Below, in pieces: positions 47,338-59,091 of a stretch of DNA of 64,000 bases. Origin of the DNA: Tretioscincus oriximinensis (Eukaryota > Chordata > Lepidosauria > Squamata > Gymnophthalmidae); the NCBI GenBank assembly GCA_022410635.1, contig JAJVDF010000662.1:253797-317796 (forward strand). Direction: 5' to 3'. Below the pieces are notes generated by a model. It did no database searches and had not been told where the DNA came from. It saw only the letters and a list, made by a program, of their open reading frames with translations. A program made the position numbers and the translations under genes. How positions within the stretch are numbered: the first letter of the stretch is position 1; every line of letters starts with the position of its first letter.

Positions 47338-47868
47338 TACTTGGCATGAAATAGGAAGAAGCACCTTTTGTAATCTGAAGAGGAGTGCCAGTGTCATCAT
47401 TGTGCTGACAATACATTTTAGTGACTGCCAGTGTTAGAGCACGGTTAGGTGCCCTTTAAAGGGCTAGCATAGCCTCTCACGTTCTAAGATATTCCGGGGG
47501 AATTAAAAAGCAGAACAAGACAAGGCCTTCCATTTGTTCCTATAGAAGCGCACTAAGTATATTCTATCTATCCTTCTCAGTTTGAGATGCAAGATTTGTT
47601 TCAATTATTCTATAAATCATTCCTTGCAGTGTTCTGTGTAGTCTTAAGACTATGTATAGTTTTGCAGGGATACTTAAGGTGCTGTTCTGATACGTACTTA
47701 TAATCCATCTTCACTCACAAAGAAATGAACTAAACTGGGTTGGGGGGAGGATGACAATGACAATTTTTACATTTTAGTTCAGTTGTTCATGAGTGAAGAT
47801 AGATTAAAAGTATGTGTTAGAACAGCAATTAAGAATACTAATATTTCCCATAATAAAATTCAGAAAAT

Positions 47869-47954
47869 GTTTGCAAGGTTATAGTTTCATTGACTTGAAA
47901 TGTTCTTACCAATGTAAGAACATTTCAAGTCAATGAAACTATAACCTTGCAAAC
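47869..47954. repeat. Perfect palindrome, 41-bp arms, 4-base loop
   Basis: Arm 47869-47909 (starting GTTTGCAAGGTTATAG) is exactly reverse-complemented at 47914-47954, separated by CAAT. There are no mismatches over 41 bases. No similarity to the other repeats here is apparent. Confidence 0.95.
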
Positions 47955-48874
47955 ATCCTAATGACTTTATGTTGATACATTCTATATAAATACCATGATG
48001 ATGCTAAAAGTCATAGGCCTTTTCTGATCTAAGCTTTATATCAAATTATACTCTCCAAAAGACATTTGCCATCTAAATATTGAGCCTGCTTGAGGTTAAT
48101 CTTAACAATTTCCTAGTGTGACTAGTATATAGCATTTCTTTATTCTGGAATGCAATCCAAAATAAAGCCCCTTGTAGAAATGGACATAAGTCTAATTTTT
48201 ATTTTAAAAAAGTAGCAAGGTTGGTTTCCTAAAAATATATAACATGGAGTACATTTAAAATAAGAAAACTGTATCAATGAACTTCCACTATTTCCTATTA
48301 AACAAAGATATATCCAGCTCATCCAACTAGAGTTAAAAGTACCAGTAAATGCTGTTTGATTTGGCTTCTGAGGTATGATCGACATCATACATACTGCAGA
48401 GATAACAAACTCAATGTAGAACAATATAATTATTCAGTCTACTTGAAAAGATTCTTAGAAAGGACTTCCCCCAACATAGACTGAATTATAAATTGCAAAA
48501 AGAAATATTTTTAAAAGAATAAATAGAACTGTTAAGAGAAGCAGAAACTTCCAAGACAGAAAATAAGAAGTAGAACAAGAATCAGTGTGTTTGGTGACAA
48601 AAAAATCAGACTGTAGACTTTCCTTTTAATCCCAGAATTAAAATCAGCCGTTTAAGCATATATGTAGTTCAGTGCCTCTGAGATAAGATTAATAGTTATC
48701 ATTAATTCAAGATCTAAAGACTGTCTTTAGCTATTTCTATGCACTGCCTTTGGCTGGGATAGAGTATATGTGGAAAATCATATGAAGTTCAATGCCATCA
48801 ATGTTACTTCTGTATTTACATAGATCTGTTAAAATAAAATGGAATATTATGGTATTTCAGAAGAAAAAAGTACC

Positions 48875-49005
48875 GTGAGGTCCTGTTCCCACTGAGCCTT
48901 ACCTGGGCTATATCATGGAATAGGAGTTTACCATCTACAAATTACATAGTGGCATGCAGAAGATCAGGTTCTGTACCGAGATATATCTCATAATAAGGCT
49001 CAATG
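48875..49005. mobile_element. Palindromic MITE copy, diverged
   Basis: CTGTTCCCACTGAGCCTTACC on the left and CATAATAAGGCTCAATGCA on the right form inverted ends around GGCTATATC and GAGATATATCTC. Same family as 5835-5992. Confidence 0.6.
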
Positions 49006-49019
49006 CATGTAATGTCTGC

Positions 49020-49440
49020 CCAGTTCTCCCTGCTCTCACAGCCCTGCTGAATCGGGGCCAGAGCGTATCTAGTCCAACCTTCTGTCTCACACAGAGGCCC
49101 ACCAATTGCACCTGGGCAAAATCTTCACCCGTTCTTGATGCCCTGCAAATGGCATTTGAGGAATACTGCCTGTTGCTCCATCTCAGAGGCAGAACCAAGA
49201 CATACCCGAACTTGTCTAAACTTCTCTTAAAGCTATCTAGGCTGCTAGCTACCACCATCTTTGTCTGTCCTCACTCTTCTGCCCAATAGTTTCAAGGAAT
49301 GCCCCCTGGTCCTAGTGTTGTGCAACAGAAAACATTTTTTCTCAATTCACTTTATCCATCCTGTGTATGATTTCATACACTTCAATGAGATCACCTCTCA
49401 AATGCCATCTTTCGAAGCTGAAGGGGCCCAGACATTAAGG
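49020..49440 (-). mobile_element. CR1/L2-like LINE 3' part, degraded
   Basis: The minus strand matches the LINE at 7727-8602: the AGAGGTGATCTCATTGAAGTG block, the VVASSLDSFKRSLDKF-like coding stretch, and the GGTGCAATTGGTGGGCCTCTG 3' region. Frames are broken. Confidence 0.8.
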
Positions 49441-49469
49441 TTTTCATTTATAATTTGACATGTCCATGA

Positions 49470-49752
49470 AGAAGAATCTTTTTTTAATATCCGACTCTTC
49501 CCACCCAAAGGGACTCAGAGCTGCTTATGTTAATTTTCGCCCAAAGGCTTACATCTATTCCATCTTCCCCACCAGGTTAATGGTAGTATTCATTTATCTA
49601 ATTGAACTGTAGTTTGTAAATCTACTTTCTTTAGAATAGCTGAGTTGGCTAGAGCAAAAGAATGCTCACGCCCCCTCCATGGCCAACAGGACCTCAAAAC
49701 CGGATCTCTCATTTGAAAGACTGGCTCTTAGCAACTGCGTCATTTGTGCATA
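49470..49752 (-). mobile_element. Sauria-type SINE, reverse, old
   Basis: GAAGAAGAATC end, CCCAAAGGGACTCAGAGCTGC core, GAATAGCTGAGTTGGCTAGAGC body and a worn tRNA head. It is more diverged than the other copies. Confidence 0.75.
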
Positions 49753-50185
49753 ATATATATCGAATACTAGATTAGCTTTGTATGTGTACTCTAATATCAC
49801 AATATTCTAGAAGGAGCCCTAATGCAGCCAATGAAATTACTTGAATTAGGCCACAGAATTAAAAACGAACTTGAACTACATCCAGATAGTGCTTATTTAA
49901 TCTACTTTATTTTGATATTCCGGAATAAAGCCCTATCTGGACTGTTTTATTATTGCAAGATTCATCAGTAGCAGAATAAATAAGTGACATTTGGATGAAG
50001 CTCTGGTTAATCCCCACATCAACATTTTTGGACTACAAGTCATTTTAATCCCAAGCATTTTGAGATGATGGGGATTATAATGTACAACATCTGAAGAAGA
50101 CTTACTTAATTGGTCTACACATGTAACTTATCATTTGGCTTTTGATCACATAATGTACAGTTGAAAGCTATAAAGATTAGGCTAC

Positions 50186-50313
50186 CTGCTTCCGGAATTT
50201 CATCCAGGTACATGTTAAAGGTAATGTTCCTCCTACTTTGCATAACAATTCTACAGATTCTCCGGCTCGTACTTTTTGATCTTCTGGGAACTGAAGAATC
50301 TGTGGGGGAAGAG
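50186..50313 (-). CDS. MYLK: MYLK exon: first half of Ig domain
   Basis: A 128-bp exon (acceptor CTTTATTAG, donor GTAGCC). It encodes LPPQILQFPEDQKVRAGESV, then ELLCKVGGTLPLTCTWMKFR and KQ. This includes the first Ig cysteine and the core Trp. FPEDQKVRAGESVEL is diagnostic for MYLK. It completes an Ala codon from the 52565 exon and ends on a codon boundary. Confidence 0.97.
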
Positions 50314-52564
50314 CTAATAAAGAAAGGATTTATTCAGTGACAATATTACCTAAGACATAATTTGCTAATCTACTGAAGGAGTCATTCCATGGCTGTCGAA
50401 ATACAACTGCAATTATCCTGACAAATTATGATCAAGTCTTTAAAAATCACTACAGTTCATCTCTATGTCTTATTTCCCACTGATTCAGGGCTACTTCCAA
50501 TGAGTTATTTACATTCATTGAAATAATTTATGAAGTCATGAAAATAAATAGGTCAGTTAGTTAAATCAACAGATCAGTCAGCATGACCAAATAAAAAAGT
50601 GCTTCACTTTCATAATGCATCTGCGTAAATCATTAAATGTATAGATTCAGATAGTTTCAAGACTAAAGGTTTTAGCCTTTAAGGGTTCCATTTTTGCAAT
50701 GAATATCTCAAATCAATTAAGCCAACTTAAAAATCCAACAAATACAGCAAAGGTGTCTCATAGCACTTCAGAGACAGACATCCCCACATATGATTTCAAG
50801 CGAGGTGGATACAGCATCACCTTCAATCCATCCCATGAAGTCATACACATACAATGACCTTTTCACAAAAAATGTCCAATTCAACAGTGGGCATTTTGTA
50901 AAATCCGAATCACAGCTGTGTGGGGACATTCCAGCAATGTTAATTTGAGAAATCTCAAGCGTGTAAAGGTTCATTGGCTTTTGACTCACAGACAATGCTT
51001 GGGAATTTTAGGCAGGCTTACAGAGAATGCTGGGGATTGTAGGCAGGCAAGCACAGCAATACCTTGTGGGGCTGTCGTCATGTGACAACGTTGCTAGGAA
51101 ATGTGTCAGAGGAGCAGCATGGAAACCTTAAGGTAATGTGACCCTGAGGGTGAATGGTGAATGAATTTTTTTAAAAAATAGCAAGGCAGACCCTGTCATG
51201 GAGATGTGCCCTATGTAAGCTCATGTTGCCTATCTTGAGCATGGATAGCTCAGTCGCTAAGGAATGTGTCTCTCATCAGGGACATGGGGTTTCAAAGCCC
51301 TGTGTGGGACATGGGGAGGGGGTGAGCACCTTCCACTAGCCTGTAGCTCTAGCCAACCCAGCTACTCGAAAGCATGAATTGCAAGAAATTGCAACGGACT
51401 GCAGGTAGATACATGGGAACCACTACAGCCTGGTGGGGAAGATAGAATGTCAGCCTTCGGGCAAAAATACCCTTGTAAGCCGCTTTGAGTCCCTTTGGAA
51501 AGTGAGAAAAAGTAGGATATAAGAACCCAGTTCTTCTTCTTCTTCTATTTCTGTTGTTCTCTAAAGTGCTACGAGACCATTTTGTTAGTTTTTTTGGACC
51601 CATATTAACATAATTTGGATATTTAGTGTTGATGGAATATTGCCCAATAGTGAAATACATTGTTTAACCTTCCCCACTCTGTCTTCTTTGATTGAATGCA
51701 TTTCCATCAATCAAATTTTGGCAATTCAGGAGATAGTAAGGCCACCTCTCCAAATCTTCTCTCTGCCACATGCAGAAACATTGGAAAAATTAATGAAAAA
51801 AAATGATATTCTGTAATCTGCCTTTAATTTTCTCTCCTAACTTTTGAAGATATGTACTTGTGAAGAGTGGTAGTATAATAAAAAGGAAGGATGTAGAAGT
51901 AGAAAGTTGGTGAGGCTTGAAGGCGTAAAGAGGAAGGAGAATAACTGGTGCCTCTCTTGAATGTCCACAAGGTCAGGCGTTGACTCTTTAGAAAAACAGG
52001 AACCCTTCCTTTGCTCACACAAGAAAAAATGGTATAATCCAGTCAGTGTTGGGATAATCCAAATTCTGAACAGATTGAACAGAATAGTTTGGAGAAAAAT
52101 TGGAAGAGCATGATTCCTGGAAACCAGGGGCCACTTCAGATTGTCTGAAGCACTGGCTGTGATTGTAACTATACTCTATTTGTCATGGCATGCTCCAAGT
52201 TATTGGGTTTTCTAAAACATTCAAGTTATTCATTCCAGTCTGAAATTCTCTGAGTGAGAACATGGAAATGTGTGCTGATTTGAGAGAACATCAATTTCTC
52301 TTTGAGCTGCTGTTGGCTTTTTCTTTTTGACTTTCTTAAGATAACTTGTAGAAATTTAGAAAGATGCATCACGATCACTTCAAAATGCTGAACAATTAAA
52401 TCTCAGTTCAAAATACTGATACCAGTAAAAGCAAAATTAAACATTCCACAGGCAGTGAGCCTATTAAAGAATATACATGACATGCAAATAGGAATGAGTA
52501 ACAGGTGAGCATTCTATGTCTCCCTTATTGCCTCTGTACTAACAGAGAAATCTGAAATCAATAC
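50314..52564 (-). other. MYLK: MYLK intron with one SINE and MITE-like sequence
   Basis: GT-AG intron. 50735-51130 resembles the repeat around 22.6-23.6 kb, and the SINE at 51240-51546 follows. The remainder is AT-rich. Confidence 0.75.
51240..51546 (+). mobile_element. Sauria-type SINE, full length with TTC tail
   Basis: Head GCATGGATAGCTCAGTCGC with box B-like GGGGTTTCAAAGCCC, complete body, AAGCCGCTTTGAGTCCC core, GGATATAAGAACCC end and a short TTC run. It is probably the best preserved copy in the window. Confidence 0.9.
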
Positions 52565-52615
52565 CTGCTTTGGGTGGAGTTTTTGGAACTGGTTTCTTCT
52601 TTACCGTTGCTTCAC
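52565..52615 (-). CDS. MYLK: MYLK small exon: Lys/Pro-rich linker
   Basis: A 51-bp exon (acceptor CTCCATTAG, donor GTATTG). It encodes EATVKKKPVPKTPPKA, the basic Pro-rich linker before the Ig domain; the mammalian counterpart reads very similarly (ATVKKKPAPKTPPKA). Such a short exon is easy for gene prediction to miss. Phases on both sides are consistent. Confidence 0.95.
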
Positions 52616-53637
52616 CTAATGGAGGAAGAAGCAAGAACAACCAGTTTGAAGAAGAATTTTCATTAAAACAGACAGTATGATAAGTGAATTGCTGATGTCC
52701 TAACCCAGTCACAACATAAATTGAAAAATTCTGTCAGAAAGAGTGGGTAGAAACTCAGAAATTCAAGTAGAAACTGGTAGCACAGGCAAGAAACAAATGT
52801 ATAATTGTATTGAGATTCTTTTTTGTAAAGCAAGCAGAAGAGATTCTCTTTGTTCCTGAGAAATGGAGGGAGGGGTACATGCTGTAGGAGTCCTATTCAG
52901 ACTGAAATTGTGTTCACTTTTTTCCCTCTCCAAAATACAAGCTTGCAGAAATTACAAATTAAACAATCTGCTTCTCTTCACAGCTAAGAGTACCAGGTTA
53001 AGTCTCTGAAATTGAAACACTGAGCATGAGAAAAAGGTTACAATCATTCCCCATACTATTTGTCCAATCTCTCACAGTCTTTTAATTTTACAAAAAAAAA
53101 ATGATTTGAAGTTCCAAAAGGAGCTCAACAGTAAAGCAAATGAAAGAAATGATGCTCACATGTGTTTGACTCTGTCTCCCTCTCATTTTCCTTATCAGCC
53201 CTTTTATTACTAGCTATTCCAAAAGCCATGATTATTTGCTTCTTGCTAAACTGTTTTCTGTAAAGTCTAAGCCACAACAAAAACACATTATTACACTAAA
53301 GGCAGTGCTACAGAGAGATCTAGGAAAGCCTGTACTCATATAAATCCTTTTGTTATTGTGTTAGTACTTAAAGCTGCTTTACCAAGAAAAGGCTTAATAT
53401 AGGGATGTCACTTACATATTCAATTTCCAGCATATATGTATATATACTTATTTTCCACCATGATTTGCAAATAAATTCTTACAAAATCAAACAATGTGAT
53501 TTTCTGGATTTGTTTTCCTATTTTGTCTCTCATAGTTGAGGTCTTACCTATGATGTCAATTACAGGCCTCTCTTATCTTTTTAAGTGGGAGAACTTGTAC
53601 AATTGGTGGCTGACTAAATACTTCCCCCCCCCCCCAC

Positions 53638-54376
53638 TGTGGCGTCCTCCATTTTACAGGTTTGTGTTTCTTTTATAAACTTACCAGATATCCCAGAGGG
53701 AGGGCGTAAGAGCAGGCCTGGGCAGGGGCGTGGCTTCCTGAATCCCTGTGTGGGAGGGGGCGTGGCTGGAGGAGCCAGCCAATGGGGCCTTGAATAGCCG
53801 GTGGGTCAGCAAATAAAAGGGAAACTGCCCAGGGCTAGGGGACTTTCTGTTGAGTGAGACTTGTGGTGTAGCAAGTGGACAGAGGGGTCTGCTTCTGATC
53901 TGCCTCAGAGGGAGGGGGTGGGAGTGTATGGTGGCCTGAAGGAGTCAAAGCTGAGGCTTGACTTGGGGCTGGAACAAATAAAGTGACACAGGGCCTGTCC
54001 CTTTAAGTTCTGGAAACAAAGGTTGCTCTTGCTTGGAGTTTGAGCTTGAGTCAGGCTTACTTTATAAAAGCCGAAGCTTTATTATTCTTATCTTCTTTCT
54101 ATTTCTTATTTGTAAACAATAAACTTGTTATTTGTTTCAATTCAATCATCTCTTTCTTTCTTTTGTTTCTGTAACAAGAATAAATAAGCAGCTACTGGTG
54201 GGGGCTGGGAATAAAGCCCCATCACTGAGGTAAACACAGGGGGCTTGTGTAGGCCTGAAGAGATTACTGTTGCTCCAAGCAGTCGTGGGTGCTGGCTTGG
54301 GCCACAGGGGGATATTGTGGCACCCCTAGCTGGGAGGGTCATCTAATCGTGGGGCCCTCAGTTAGGGGTCGCCACA
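53638..54376 (+). mobile_element. Solo long terminal repeat of an endogenous retrovirus
   Basis: A 739-bp block that starts TGTGGCG and ends CGCCACA, with the same five bases CCCAC directly on each side (53633-53637 and 54377-54381). Inside are CCAAT (53779-53783), a TATA-like AAATAAAAGG (53811-53820) and an AATAAA polyadenylation signal (54118-54123), in the usual U3-R-U5 order on the plus strand. No gag, pol or env sequence adjoins it, so it is a recombined solo LTR. A 5-bp duplication suits several retrovirus or gypsy-like groups. It is antisense to MYLK. Confidence 0.85.
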
Positions 54377-56152
54377 CCCACACTCTAGAAGCTTTAAAGA
54401 GAGCTGAAAGAAATGGAATCTGTGGATAAATTGGAACAGAATAAAATTACTTGAACCTGACAAGTTGGAAGCAGGTATAGTTTTGCATTAAAAAAGCATT
54501 GCATAAACATTTTAGCATTCCCAAACTGCTAAAATAATTTTAGAAAGTGAAGGGGAAAATCAAGAAAGGACCCTTTAACATTTGCAGAATAAAGTTTCAG
54601 TGATGTTTTTTATTGCACTTTTTGTTGAAAGATTTGTAGTATGGAATAATACAAAGTACCACCATATGTGGCTTTACTGACATTGATCTTCCTGGCTACA
54701 TTTTTAAAGGAACAATTCCTCACAAAGAAGTAAATGGTCCTGCTAAAAAACTGTTCTATGCAGGGCAAGACCTAATGAAAAATTCAATAAATGGATTTGG
54801 CTATGCTTATGCAAGACTTTGAGGAGGACAACACTGTCATACTGGAAAAAGCTTTGCAAATAGCTGGAAATTAAGATGTCTTCATTTCAAGTTTAACTTT
54901 TGTTAATTATATAAACATGCAGATTACATGTTCATGTAGATTTCTTGACACGTGGTTTGCCACTGACGTTTTAGATGTTTTTAAAACAAAATATTTCAAT
55001 TGAGAATATACAAATGTTATTTTAAAAATTGAGAATAATTTAATTGCTGCTTTTTGGTTTAGATTAGGCCACTACTTTACTAATAATAGTCACCAAAATT
55101 GTGAATACTAGGTCAATCCTGTATTAAATATGTGAAAAAACCTAGGAATAAATAAAATATCATTATTTTTGAATTAAGAATTGTGAGACTATTAAAAATA
55201 CAGTGGTCTGGCCTGTTGAAAATTTAGCTACATCTCAGAATAAAATAACACACCAGCTTTCATACTGCATTATCTAACCCTGAAAATTCCTCTTTGGGAC
55301 AATATGGAACAAAAATTGGTAGCCGTTTTGCTGATTCATTCTGTTACTCTTAAAGTGGATCTATGTGGATTAAAACTCAAGTATATCTAGTTCCCCAGAT
55401 AACACAAAAAACCTATACTTGAAAAACAACAGACTAGAAAAATATTATGCTTAATGATTCTGAACGAAGCAGAAGGCAGCAGATGGAACTAATGGGATAA
55501 AAAGACCATTGAAATATGAGATCTTGGAAGTCTAGATAAAGATAGTGAATCCAGTTCAGCAATATTTAATGTCTCCTCCTCCCTACATCGTTAAAGAAAA
55601 ACGATAACAGAAAAATGTCTGGAGGACTGAGTGGCTTGTTGTATTTCAGGAACTGCTTTGGGAATTCAAAGATTGGAAGTACAGTCTATTGCCATATTAC
55701 CCACCCACACAAGTGAATGCAAATCTAAGCAAATACTTTTGGCAATATAGTCAATGTCATTCTTATGTTGCAGCTAATACAAACTAATAAACACAGGAGA
55801 ATATCAAAATGGTGAAGCATAGTTTTCCTTTTTCCTCCTGACCACATTTTGAAGAAGAAACTCTTTGGTAAGTACAGAAACTCCCTGTATAAATTAGATT
55901 CTCAGAAAAACACAGTTCCAGATTATATATAAATATTTTTTTTAAATATGCTTATTCCCTCACCCAAATTGCAGATGGTTAACTTTCAACTTGTGGCAAA
56001 AAACATTGGGGCAGTATTAGCTGCATGCTCCCTCCACTTACTGTGTACTTAGCAAACTGTAGATGCCATATTTTGCTTCTGGTCTCTTTCCACAGTAAGA
56101 GCACTGATATTAGTAACAACAAGTCAAGCTAATTTCTGGATCACTACAATGT

Positions 56153-56811
56153 GTTATAATTAAACCCCGACAATAGTTGGTACCCAGAGAGAAGCCTTGA
56201 TTCGGTGCCCCGACTACACAGTTTCACAAGGAGAGATTCAGAGACCAGATCTGGATTTTATACACTATTTATGTAACATTTATTATATCAATAACAAACA
56301 TACATAATGCATATGCAAATATACGTATATATCTTTATCAGAAATAAACATGCAATGAATACACACTATACATCAAGAGGGATCCCCATACACACACCAT
56401 TCATCCTATACTCACACATCCCTTAGCCGCTCCCGATTGTTGATCAGTCCAATCGTATCTGAGATGGGTACCCGTGGCAGCGCTGTTCCGGAATACCCAT
56501 CTCTGCTACGATTGGACTGATCAACAATCGGGAGCGGCTAAGGGATGTGTGAGTATAGGATGAATGGTGTGTGTATGGGGATCCCTCTTGATGTATAGTG
56601 TGTATTCATTGCATGTTTATTTCTGATAAAGATATATANGTATATTTGCATATGCATTATGTATGTTTATTATTGATACAATAAATGTTACATAAATAGT
56701 GTATAAAATCCAGATCTGGTCTCTGAATCTCTCCTTGTGGAACTGTGTAGTCGGGGCACCGAATCAAGGCTTCTCTCTGGGTACCAACTATTGTCGGGGT
56801 TTGATTATAAC
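56153..56811. mobile_element. Fold-back element: about 320-bp inverted arms, short loop
   Basis: Left arm 56153-56474 and right arm 56489-56811 are reverse complements over their whole length with a few mismatches (for example T/C at the outer TTATAAT(T/C)AAACC and in CAGTT(T/C)CACAAGG) and one N (56639). The centre contains GAGATGGGTA and its inverse around a roughly 14-base loop. There is no open frame or transposase. It could be a fold-back DNA transposon, a MITE made almost only of its inverted repeats, or an inverted duplication. Confidence 0.85.
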
Positions 56812-58903
56812 AAATGCAGACATTTCTATATAGCTTTCTTGGTAGAGAAATACAGAACTGTTTTGCCATTCCCAATTTCTGGGAGAGGCTGGAGGTTAAA
56901 CCAGCAACCTCTTTGCTTTCAAGGCAATTTGCTTTGCCACTGAATGATGCTTTGCTTGCCTAGCTAACCTCAACCACCCAACCTCAAACATCTACTTACA
57001 CATAAAAGGACATACAACACGGATGAAGAAATAGATGCCAAACCCTGCCACAAACCCAGACGCCAACTCTGCTCATACATCCACCCTGGCAATGTAACCA
57101 AGGGACCTAACCACACTGTCAACAATAGGACAGAAAATACATGGACACAAATCTGATACTCGGAACAGCAGCACACAGAAACCTGTCACAGAACACTTCA
57201 ATCTTCCAAGATATTCAATCTTAGACCTCAGAACTGTAGTCCTTCAACAAAGAAAGATTTGAAAGAGAAGCAGCAGAACTAGAATAATCCACAAATTCCA
57301 GTCCATGTACAAATGACTTAATAAAAACAACAGTTTCCTGGCACACTACACATAATACCAGTTAACTATTTGACTGATGCACAATCAACCAGATGTGTCT
57401 GGTTCTTCTTTAAGAGGATTAACTTCTGCCATTGAGCTGTTTTTCTCACCTAGTTCATCCCCATACCACATTTATATGTCCTTTGTCATCTCTTACACAA
57501 AGTTTCTTATAAAGTTTGTTCTGAAGAAGTAGATGTGTCTATGAAATTTCATACCACCAACCTTTCTATTACTCTCTCAGCCCCGTCTTAGGGCAACATA
57601 AACTTAATAATATAAACCTCTGACCTTCCACAAAATGGAGGCCTTAAAATAAATTTTAGTCTCAAAGCTGCAAGATAAATATAGCAATACATTTAGCAGA
57701 AAAATACCATCTTAAGAATTCTACTAATATGTTAAAATATTATCAAAAGAGTGACTCATCTTTTATCCCTTCTTTAATTTTATCTCCCCAAACGGAGGAG
57801 TTACTTTTGAAACAAGTACCAGCAAGATTTAATGACTGAGCACCAGAATCAAAGCTTCTCAATATGCCAGCACAAAGCTTTTCAAAACAGAAGCTTATAG
57901 TTAAGCTTCTAAATCTCCACACTTAGGCTCTTTAATAAGCAGATTCATATTTTAAAAGGCTAGCCATTTAGCAGCACAAATTTCACTTGCATCCAATGGA
58001 AAGTTAGTACTTTTAGAGCCACCGGAAACTCATCTTTACAAAGTTTAAATTTTAGAATTGTTGGAAACTAAGACTTTACATTTTGCATATTAAGGTAGAA
58101 TTCCACAGCACCGCTGAATATCTTATGTCTGCCCCAGAACACATAAATATTCAACATTAACCAGATGTCATTGTTTCCCTGGTGTTTCCCTTATTTCAAT
58201 CTAGCCCTCCAGAGTTCCATAGCTAGTCTCAACCCATAATTTGTTCATTTGACTGGCATTAAGAGGAGACTTTTAAAAAGAAAAGAAATAATTCAGTTTT
58301 AATTTTTTTCTGGTGCTTGGGAGTGTTTTGAAGCATTTTGAACATTTATAGCTTCTGATCTACTCTGGATTATAAATAAAAGAGATGTTGTAAGGGTCAC
58401 AAAGATCCACTCTTTAAGAATCTCACTGGCCATGCTGGACTAATAGACAAACACACATTGGCCAATGAGATCCTGTGAGACAGTGAGGTGGTGCATAGGG
58501 CTACTACACCTGAAATGGCAGATACCATTTTGGATGAGGCCTGCCAAGCAGCCATACACAGCATCCAACCCACATCACCAATCTAGTCTCCAGCAGCACC
58601 CATATCACAAATATGGTATGGCAACCAAGGCAATGGGGACCAGGAGATTTGGTGACACTGAACAGGATGAATTACTACAATCCCTATTGTGAATTTCAGC
58701 TTCGACACCCTACACACACTCATTAGTGGTTGTGATGTGTTGCTGCTGAATAAGATAAGATGGTAGGAAAAAGGAGCAATCTCCAGGGAGAAAGAAGGTG
58801 AACAAAGGGGTCACCCCTGCTGCTGCATCTCCACCACCTTATCATCTTATAAAATGTGTAACTTTGTGAAAGGCTATGGCAAAAAGTACCCTATGGTTAA
58901 AGA

Positions 58904-59091
58904 TAGGCTGACCAGATGACCCCTTTTGGAGGGGGGCTTGAAAACCCCTTTTTGGGGTGCCTCCTGGGTTTTTTTGAGGGAAAAAATTCTGATAAAAACA
59001 ATTTTGAGAAAAGATTTCCCTCAGAAAAAGTGGGAGGCACCCCAAAACCAGGATTTCAACCCCCCCCCAAAGGGGTCATCTGCTCATCCTA
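58904..59091. mobile_element. Palindromic, internally deleted MITE of the GACCAGATGACCCC family
   Basis: Left end TAGGCTGACCAGATGACCCC and right end GGGGTCATCTGCTCATCCTA are inverted. Inside, GGGGTGCCTCCTGGGTTTTT pairs imperfectly with GGGAGGCACCCCAAAACC. It appears to consist of two inverted end segments, unlike the 340-400-bp copies at 31075 and 46999. Confidence 0.75.

Larger units (their letters stand above)
43791..50185 (-). other. MYLK: MYLK intron, 6.4 kb
   Basis: GT-AG intron carrying the MITE at 46999-47337, the perfect palindrome at 47869-47954, a palindromic MITE at 48875-49005, LINE sequence at 49020-49440 and a SINE at 49470-49752. A SINE-type tail lies at 45593-45662. The 43800-45590 part is AT-rich without a clear repeat. 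Confidence 0.75.
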
